From: JAVBOP01 sp031550405 | Lineage (GTDB): Bacteria > Bacteroidota > Ignavibacteria > Kapaibacteriales > UBA2268 | DNA length: 11,939 nucleotides | Assembly: GCA_031550405.1 (NCBI GenBank) | Contig: JAVBOP010000051.1 | Location: forward strand, 1 to 11,939 | Direction of reading: 5' to 3' | Shown here: piece after piece, positions 1 through 5,288 of the stretch | How the letters are laid out: the number at the start of each line of letters is the position of its first letter | How positions within the stretch are numbered: position 1 is the first letter of the stretch | Position numbers and translations under genes: made by a program | The notes under the pieces: model-generated | Databases searched by the model: none | What the model was told of the DNA's origin: nothing | Seen by the model: only the letters and a program-made list of their open reading frames with translations

Positions 1-7
1 AAAATAT

Positions 8-925
8 TTATGAATTTTTGAAAAAATTGACTGTTTTTTGTATTCCATGTTCAAAATCGGTTTCAGGTTGCCAGCCAAATTGGCGATTGATTTTTTCGTA
101 AGAAATACAACTTCGGCGCTGCTCGCCCGCTTTGGCTTCTAAATGCTTTTCTTCGCAATCTGATTGCACATATTTTTTAATTGCATGAAATACCTGGTTG
201 GTGGTCGTCTCGATTGATGTCCCGATATTGAAAATACCAGAAAAATTATCACCTGTAGCCAGAATATTCGCTCGAACAACGTCTTCGATAAATACATAAT
301 CGCGAGTATAAAGCCCGTCGCCATTTATGAACGGCTGTTCATTTTTCAGCATTTTATTGGCAAAAATCGCAACAACTCCAGCTTCTCCAAATGGATTTTG
401 GCGCGGTCCAAACACATTGGCATAACGCAAACAAACAAAATCGAGACCATAATTTTGCTTGTAAAAATATAGAAATTTTTCGTTTGATAATTTGGAAATT
501 CCGTAAGGCGAGCATGGGTTTTGTTCGGCAGTTTCAGGCGTTGGAATAATATCGCTATCGCCATAAATAGCGCCGCCTGTTGAGGCAAAAATAATTTTCC
601 GTACGCCAGTTTTTCTTGCAGCTTCGTATAAATTCAGTCCGCCGAGAATATTGACATTGGCGTCAAATATAGGATTTTCAACAGAAAATCGAACATTCAT
701 CTGTGCCGCATGGTGGGAAATTATATCAAATTTTTCTTCTTCAAAAATCCGCAATATTTTGTCGGAAGTAATATCTTTTTGATAAAATTTCGCTTTCGGA
801 TTAATGTTCCTTATATTCCCTGTGCTCAAATTGTCAATAATTACAACTTCGTGTCCAAGATTAATATATGCGTCCGCAATATTTGAAGCGATAAATCCAG
901 CTCCACCCGTTACTAATATTTTCAT
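8..925 (-). CDS. NAD-dependent epimerase/dehydratase, UDP-glucose 4-epimerase type
   Basis: A complete 305-residue extended short-chain dehydrogenase/reductase. The N-terminal Rossmann motif is TGGAGFIAS (residues 6-14), with Ala in place of the third Gly, followed by D31-N-L-S, the acidic residue that normally holds the NAD ribose. The catalytic set is visible: S115/T116 in FASTGGAIYG and Y141-x-x-x-K145 in SPYGISK. The sugar-nucleotide half shows RYANVFGPRQNP (168-179) and TRDYVFIEDV (207-216), both typical of GalE-like enzymes. The family interconverts UDP-hexoses or related nucleotide sugars in the cytoplasm for polysaccharide or glycan synthesis; the exact substrate cannot be read from sequence. 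The length is normal for the family. The stop lies 7 nt from the window edge, so any downstream partner is out of view. It is divergent from ridA, with a 148-nt gap. Confidence 0.93.
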   Translation of the reverse strand: MKILVTGGAGFIASNIADAYINLGHEVVIIDNLSTGNIRNINPKAKFYQKDITSDKILRIFEEEKFDIISHHAAQMNVRFSVENPIFDANVNILGGLNLYEAARKTGVRKIIFASTGGAIYGDSDIIPTPETAEQNPCSPYGISKLSNEKFLYFYKQNYGLDFVCLRYANVFGPRQNPFGEAGVVAIFANKMLKNEQPFINGDGLYTRDYVFIEDVVRANILATGDNFSGIFNIGTSIETTTNQVFHAIKKYVQSDCEEKHLEAKAGEQRRSCISYEKINRQFGWQPETDFEHGIQKTVNFFKNS

Positions 926-953
926 GATTTATTTTATAGTGTTATAAAACTTT

Positions 954-961
954 CAAATATA
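954..961 (-). promoter_or_regulatory. Candidate Bacteroidota-type -7 element (TATATTTG) for the epimerase gene
   Basis: On the minus strand this reads TATATTTG, a full match to the Bacteroidota -7 consensus TAnnTTTG, 28 nt before the epimerase ATG. No clear TTTG is seen at the -33 position. It lies back to back with a similar element at 975-982 on the plus strand. Confidence 0.45.
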
Positions 962-974
962 CAAAATAGTATGC

Positions 975-982
975 TACATTTG
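975..982 (+). promoter_or_regulatory. Candidate Bacteroidota-type -7 element (TACATTTG) for ridA
   Basis: TACATTTG matches TAnnTTTG. TTTC at 951-954 sits 20 nt upstream, close to the expected -33 TTTG with 19-21 nt spacing. This would leave a leader of about 85 nt before the ridA ATG. No transcription data are available. Confidence 0.45.
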
Positions 983-1073
983 CGCATTATTTACACATAA
1001 ATTTTGTATCTATGTATATTTTTTTTATTTTTACGAGGTAACATTTTTATTTATTACACTAACAATCAAATTT

Positions 1074-1451
1074 ATGAAAAAAATAATTAATTCAAACAAT
1101 GCGGCGCCCGCAATTGGACCCTATTCCCACTCTGTTTTAGCTGAAGGTAAATTTTTATTTATTTCAGGTCAGATTCCGTTTAATTCCGAAGGCAATCTTG
1201 CCGGCGAAGATATTGTTGCACAAACGCACCAATCAATCAAAAATATCAAATCTATTGTTGAAGAAGCGGGCGGAAAGCTAAGCAATATCGTTAAAACTAC
1301 CGTTTTAATGCAGGATATGGGCGATTTTGGCAAAATGAATGAAGTTTATGAAAGCTATTTTGGCGAAAGCAAACCTGCGCGGGCGGCATACCAAGTTTCC
1401 CGCTTGCCCAAGGATGTTTTGGTGGAAATAGAAGCAATTGCTTGTTTGTAG
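1074..1451 (+). CDS. ridA: RidA family enamine/imine deaminase (YjgF/YER057c/UK114)
   Basis: A 125-residue protein matching the RidA family over its whole length. RidA trimers hydrolyse reactive 2-aminoacrylate and related enamines/imines, released by PLP-dependent threonine/serine dehydratases, to 2-keto acids and ammonia in the cytosol. Visible family landmarks are GPYSHS (15-20), FISGQIP (29-35), R103 in PARAAYQV (the arginine that binds the substrate carboxylate) and VEIEAIA (117-123), where E118 aligns with the catalytic-site glutamate of E. coli RidA. The length is standard. The gene appears monocistronic: a divergent promoter region lies upstream and a strong intrinsic terminator starts 24 nt after the stop. 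Nothing is missing or unusual in the active site, so true RidA activity is likely. Confidence 0.96.
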   Translation: MKKIINSNNAAPAIGPYSHSVLAEGKFLFISGQIPFNSEGNLAGEDIVAQTHQSIKNIKSIVEEAGGKLSNIVKTTVLMQDMGDFGKMNEVYESYFGESKPARAAYQVSRLPKDVLVEIEAIACL

Positions 1452-1475
1452 CAAAACACTCACTTATATTTATCG

Positions 1476-1505
1476 GCCTGATTATGCAAATATCAGGCTT
1501 TTTTT
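1476..1505 (+). terminator. Intrinsic terminator of ridA
   Basis: A perfect 7-bp stem GCCTGAT / ATCAGGC (1476-1482 and 1492-1498) with a 9-nt loop is followed at once by seven T residues (1499-1505). It lies 24 nt downstream of the ridA stop and reads on the plus strand. Confidence 0.88.
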
Positions 1506-1558
1506 GTATCGTCGCTGCGCACAAAATGAATTTTAGTGGTGATTATGTTTTTTTTAAT

Positions 1559-1566
1559 TATATTTG
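1559..1566 (+). promoter_or_regulatory. Candidate Bacteroidota-type -7 element (TATATTTG) for the 1621 gene
   Basis: TATATTTG is a full TAnnTTTG match just after the ridA terminator. A transcript starting about 7 nt downstream would begin near 1573. That leaves almost no leader for the upstream ATG at 1582 but about 48 nt for the ATG at 1621, so it bears on the choice of start. No clear -33 TTTG was found at the right distance. Confidence 0.45.
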
Positions 1567-1620
1567 ATTATATGATTAATTATGGATGTAATCGCTGTGC
1601 GGCAAATTGATATTTTATGT

Positions 1621-3240
1621 ATGCCATATAAATTGCTTAGGTTACTAAAATTATTATGTGTTATATCTGTTGTTCTGTGTTCGACGGAGCTTAGCGCTGT
1701 GCCTGTATTTCAGTCGGCAAAAATCATGCCTTTGAATCGATTAACAATGTTATTTTCAAAAGAGTTACCGAAATATACAGCAATACTGTCGAATGATAAA
1801 AAAAATATTACGATAAATTTTGGAATTGCTGAAATCAAAGATACTGCCACAAAAATTTCAAGTGATGGAATTATTAAAAATATTTCATTTTTCCAGCTAA
1901 AAGACACTTTGTTTGCTAAGATTGAATTAAGCGAGGCGCGCGGTTACACGCTTTCGGCACTGCCATTTTCGCAATCCATAATGCTTGAGGTTTTCGACTG
2001 GAACAAATTATCCGATGTAGAGGAAAATTATCGAATGGGTTTGCTAAGCATGGAAGAAGAGCTTTATGATTTAGCTAAACCTGATTTATTTAATGCAGTT
2101 ACTGCTGATGTTGCTGATGCTGGATTTTTTCTTGGATTGATATTAATGAAAGAAGGAAAGATAAATTCTGCATTAAAAAATTTTCAGTTTGCAGAAGCTA
2201 AAAGCACAGAAATAAGCGATAATAATGCGGCGATGTATCAAATTTTTGACATGAAAAATGACAAAAAAAATGCGGAATATTATGAAAAATTATATTTAAA
2301 ACAGTCAAATAACAGCCCGATATCAAAGATTGTTATTGCGAATATTATAGAAAAAGGCGATAGTTGCGTAGAAGATGTAAGGCATGCTAATAGTGTTATA
2401 AATCAATCAGATAGTTTGAAAACAAAACATTTGGAAAATGAAAAGGCAAAGGATACATCAAACCAATTTTCTAATATTTTCAATAAAGACAGTTTGAAGA
2501 ATCAAGACGCAGAAAATGAAAATAATTTAATTTTAAAATATGCCGCAGGCATAGTGCTGGCAATGGTTCTTCTCGTGATATATCTATACTTAAAGTGGCG
2601 AAACCGGCAGATTTTGAATTTGAAAAATGCGGAGAAACCTCAAATAAATACTACAAAAGAGAGTTCAAAAAGCAGAGAAGCGACTACACTGAAAAGCAAA
2701 AAAAATGCAAATGCGGCGACAACTGGCAAAAAGCAGATTTTGCAAAAGCAGCCAAAACAGGATTTTGGAAAAATAATAGACAAAACTTTGGCGGATGAAA
2801 AATTGCCAATGCCAAATTATAAAAAAGACAAGCCGTTGAAAAATATAGCAGATAACGATACTGGCGAGCAGAAAAAATCAAAAATGCAATATCCGCAGTC
2901 CGAAATTGAACGTAGCCAAAAGGCAGAGGAATTATTAAAAATTATTCATAATTTGCCTCAAAATGCTTCTGAATCTGAAAAAGAAATTTATGGCAATAAA
3001 AATCGGTCGGCTACTATCGAATTGGCGGAGCATTTGGCAATAGAGCAAAAGAAAATCAAAAATAAAAACATTCAGGAAATACCGGCGACTTTGGGTTTGG
3101 ATAATAAAAAACTGGAAGCTGTGGCGAAAAAATTGGGGATTGAGACCGGAGGTTTGGAAACGAAGCAGGCTGTGGAAAAATTCGAGCAGAATACAAGTGA
3201 AGTTTCGAAATTGAGCGAAAAATTTAAAGAAAAAAAATAG
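1621..3240 (+). CDS. Exported single-pass membrane protein with AMIN-like beta domain, TPR-like helices and charged cytoplasmic tail
   Basis: 539 residues from the ATG at 1621. This start is chosen because it gives a classic signal peptide (basic start, hydrophobic LCVISVVL, cleavage after ELSA near residue 26) and suits the promoter candidate at 1559; an in-frame ATG at 1582 would add 13 residues. Residues about 29-127 alternate polar and hydrophobic strands, in the manner of AMIN or secretin-associated beta domains. Residues about 131-227 are helical with TPR-like spacing (EENYRMGLLSMEEELYDLA, then ALKNFQFAEA). One transmembrane helix (305-324, AAGIVLAMVLLVIYLYL) is followed by KWRNR, placing the tail inside. 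The roughly 215-residue tail is rich in Lys, Glu, Asn and Gln and ends in an amphipathic helical segment. The layout resembles FimV-type envelope organisers, but I see no sequence-level proof. The function is unknown; a scaffold linking periplasm and cytoplasm is an inference. Confidence 0.82.
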   Translation: MPYKLLRLLKLLCVISVVLCSTELSAVPVFQSAKIMPLNRLTMLFSKELPKYTAILSNDKKNITINFGIAEIKDTATKISSDGIIKNISFFQLKDTLFAKIELSEARGYTLSALPFSQSIMLEVFDWNKLSDVEENYRMGLLSMEEELYDLAKPDLFNAVTADVADAGFFLGLILMKEGKINSALKNFQFAEAKSTEISDNNAAMYQIFDMKNDKKNAEYYEKLYLKQSNNSPISKIVIANIIEKGDSCVEDVRHANSVINQSDSLKTKHLENEKAKDTSNQFSNIFNKDSLKNQDAENENNLILKYAAGIVLAMVLLVIYLYLKWRNRQILNLKNAEKPQINTTKESSKSREATTLKSKKNANAATTGKKQILQKQPKQDFGKIIDKTLADEKLPMPNYKKDKPLKNIADNDTGEQKKSKMQYPQSEIERSQKAEELLKIIHNLPQNASESEKEIYGNKNRSATIELAEHLAIEQKKIKNKNIQEIPATLGLDNKKLEAVAKKLGIETGGLETKQAVEKFEQNTSEVSKLSEKFKEKK

Positions 3241-3357
3241 CGCTGAATGTTATGATTTTGCTTAATATGAAATTAAACCGAGCTGTATTTCAATTTATCA
3301 GAACATGTAATTTTGAAAAAATATAAAGTGTACAATATTAACCAAACGTAGACAACT

Positions 3358-3855
3358 ATGAACAGCATAATTAAAATATTTTTTATTATATTTGCATTTG
3401 CAATGTCATGTGAATTATTTGCAATTGCTAATAATAGCATATACTTATATGATTCCTACCAGTCGAGAGCGGGAATAAGTTCTATTTCCTTTTCCACTGA
3501 CAAGTCCAATGGCACAAAAGTTGCAACTACCAGTAAAAAGCAAAATATGCAGGTTGCCAAACCTGATACTACAAACAGCAATAAGATAGTAAAGGTTTGG
3601 GAGGATTCGGAAGGCATTTTGAATGTATTGGCAGAGCTTGCGGATGCACAATCAGAGGTTAAGCTATCTATTTTTAATATGCTTGGCAAAGAAGTTAAGC
3701 GCATTTATTCTGGTGTGCCTCCAAAAAAAAATGAAGACGGGCATCATTATTTTTCTTCAGAAACGGCGTTAAATGTGCCCAAAAGTGTCTATATCCTTGT
3801 CATACAAGGTTCTAACTTCAGGATTGCCGAAAAATTCATTGTAACGAAATCTTAA
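3358..3855 (+). CDS. Small secreted protein consisting mainly of a T9SS type A sorting domain
   Basis: 165 residues. The signal peptide is clear: a hydrophobic IIKIFFIIFAFAMS, then ELFA with cleavage near residue 22. Residues 23-75 are Ser/Thr/Lys/Asn-rich and look unstructured. Residues about 85-165 match the T9SS type A C-terminal sorting domain: VKLSIFNMLGKEVKRIYSG (101-119) corresponds to the usual v.iyn.lG.ev..l..g strand pair, and NVPKSVYILVIQGSNF (139-154) followed by AEKFIVTKS to the l.sGvYil.i..g......k.vv.k ending. In this family the domain directs export through the outer membrane and surface attachment. The oddity is that hardly any cargo precedes it. It lies 117 nt after the 1621 gene and just before the PorV-like barrel. 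It could be a genuine small surface protein or the remnant of a longer one. Confidence 0.8.
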   Translation: MNSIIKIFFIIFAFAMSCELFAIANNSIYLYDSYQSRAGISSISFSTDKSNGTKVATTSKKQNMQVAKPDTTNSNKIVKVWEDSEGILNVLAELADAQSEVKLSIFNMLGKEVKRIYSGVPPKKNEDGHHYFSSETALNVPKSVYILVIQGSNFRIAEKFIVTKS

Positions 3856-3867
3856 TTAACAAAATTT

Positions 3868-3875
3868 TAATTTTG
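3868..3875 (+). promoter_or_regulatory. Weak candidate -7 element (TAATTTTG) for the PorV-like gene
   Basis: TAATTTTG fits TAnnTTTG and lies 13 nt after the preceding stop and 70 nt before the ATG at 3946. The surroundings are nearly all A/T and no -33 element is seen, so a chance match is quite possible. If real, it excludes the TTG at 3886 as a practical start. Confidence 0.25.
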
Positions 3876-3945
3876 CCCTGTATTCTTGCCTTTTAGTAAA
3901 GTTTTTCGATATTATTTCGATAAGTATATAGTAATTAGCAATATT

Positions 3946-5040
3946 ATGGCGTTTTTGACGAATACAGAAAGCAGGATACCACATCATATACCCTTTAGCA
4001 TGTATGCACATATTGTTTGCATACTGGCAGCATTTTCGCTTTGCACTCCCTTGCTTGCCCAGCAATCTGGCGGCGGCTATGCCGAAAGCTGGCTTTTCCG
4101 TGAGCAATGTACCCGCCCGATAGGTCTTGGCGGCACTTTCACTGCGATAGCAAATGATCCAAGCGCCATATACTACAATCCGGCGGGATTAAGCAATCTC
4201 AATTTCGAGCCAAGCGTTGTTACATCTGTATCCATGCTGGGTTTGGGACGTACAAGTTCTGTATTGGCATGGGGGCAGCAAGTCTATGAAAATCTTGGAC
4301 TTGGCTTCGCTTTCAACAGCCTGTATAACGGAGCATTTACAGCAAGAGATATTAACGGCAAGGATATTGGCAACTATTCCAACTTTTTGTACGCCATATC
4401 CGGCGCCGCTTCATACAAGATAGGCTATGCAAGTTTTGGCGTGAATGCCAAATATTTGACCAATAATTTGGAAGGCTCGGAGATCTTTGCGAATGGCTAT
4501 ACCGTTGATTTCGGTGCTATGTTTGATGTGCTGGACATGTTCAATTTCGGGCTGGTGCTGCAAAATGCCTCAGGAATGATGTTTTGGAACACTGTAAATA
4601 GCGATCTGATGACTATTCCCTGGAAGCTGAAGGCAGGCATAGCAACACGTTTCGGGCTAAATGCAGGTGTTTATACTGACAGGAATACTGCCACAGGAGA
4701 GATAGTTACCGAGACGGTAGAGGCTACTCGCTTTATTTTATTGAGTTTAGAGGCGGCATATACCCAATTCTCCGTTTCCCCAACCGTATCAATTGCAACT
4801 GAAATTGGAGCTCACGAACTAATCTCATTTAGAGGCGGCATTGCAATCTATGGCGATAAATGGGCAAAACCGCAGTTCTTTCCAATGACGCATTGGGGAG
4901 CGGGTCTTTCGATATACCCTCGACTCGACGCAGTGTTCGAGGATATACCTTTCTCTGCATCAATAGATTACTCGATTTCCAACGAGCTGCTTAGCCAAAG
5001 CGGCGTATCGCACAACATATCCCTAACTTTCGATTTTTAG
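3946..5040 (+). CDS. PorV/PorQ-family outer-membrane beta-barrel protein (UPF0164-like)
   Basis: 364 residues from ATG 3946. The frame stays open to a TTG at 3886, and a further ATG at 4000 gives a conventional 20-residue signal peptide (MYAHIVCILAAFSLCTPLLA, then QQSGGG). I prefer 3946 because of its A/T-rich leader, but 4000 is nearly as good. After cleavage comes the hallmark of this FadL-related family, RPIGLGG.FTAIANDPSA.YYNPAGLS (about residues 57-83 from the 3946 start). The rest is alternating beta strands rich in Gly and aromatics, with the family-like stretch GYASFGVNAKYL, and it ends SLTFDF with the terminal Phe expected of a barrel. PorV is the outer-membrane shuttle that carries T9SS clients from translocon to attachment complex; PorQ and other relatives serve related roles. 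Its position between two genes for sorting-domain proteins fits a secretion role, but which paralogue it is cannot be told. Its base composition is richer in G+C than the 1621 gene. Confidence 0.87.
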   Translation: MAFLTNTESRIPHHIPFSMYAHIVCILAAFSLCTPLLAQQSGGGYAESWLFREQCTRPIGLGGTFTAIANDPSAIYYNPAGLSNLNFEPSVVTSVSMLGLGRTSSVLAWGQQVYENLGLGFAFNSLYNGAFTARDINGKDIGNYSNFLYAISGAASYKIGYASFGVNAKYLTNNLEGSEIFANGYTVDFGAMFDVLDMFNFGLVLQNASGMMFWNTVNSDLMTIPWKLKAGIATRFGLNAGVYTDRNTATGEIVTETVEATRFILLSLEAAYTQFSVSPTVSIATEIGAHELISFRGGIAIYGDKWAKPQFFPMTHWGAGLSIYPRLDAVFEDIPFSASIDYSISNELLSQSGVSHNISLTFDF

Positions 5041-5108
5041 GAGATTACACTGTTTAGTCTTGCCATATTCCACCACTTCTAATACTCAATCATCATCAAG
5101 ATGTGTTA

Positions 5109-5135
5109 ATTAATCCGTAGGATTAATGTTTTTTT
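5109..5135 (+). terminator. Palindrome plus T-run: probable terminator of the PorV-like gene, related to the repeat at 7988
   Basis: ATTAATCC-GTA-GGATTAAT (5109-5127) is a perfect 8-bp inverted repeat with a 3-nt loop, followed by G and seven T (5129-5135), the layout of an intrinsic terminator on the plus strand, 68 nt after the stop. The same 19-nt design recurs at 7988-8006 with a compensatory base-pair change, so it may be a dispersed palindrome doing duty as a terminator. Confidence 0.6.
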
Positions 5136-5277
5136 GTATTGCCTGTTAAACTGAAAATTGATAACTGTTGGGTATTACAACAATATCCGGGAATTTTTCA
5201 GCAGGCATGAGGCTGTTTTTTGTCTTGGCTATGTACTATAAAAATGCTATTTTAAGCACATCCGTTACATACATCAT

Positions 5278-5283
5278 GGGAGA
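5278..5283 (+). promoter_or_regulatory. Shine-Dalgarno-like site before the GLUG-repeat gene
   Basis: GGGAGA lies 5 nt before the ATG at 5289. It is one of two purine-rich ribosome-binding candidates I noted in this window and supports 5289 over the in-frame ATG at 5298. The remainder of the 248-nt gap (5041-5288) holds the palindromic terminator and no convincing promoter or gene. Confidence 0.45.
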
Positions 5284-5288
5284 ACATC

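Noticed and set aside
1621..1700. Possible lipoprotein signal (VVLC) in the 1621 product
   Set aside because: The residue before Cys is Leu, not Gly/Ala/Ser, and a good signal peptidase I site (ELSA) follows.
2595..2798. Lys/Cys-rich 67-codon plus-strand frame
   Set aside because: It is an out-of-frame reading of the Lys/Asn-rich tail of the 1621 gene. The CKCGD-like string comes from A-rich codons, not a metal-binding motif.
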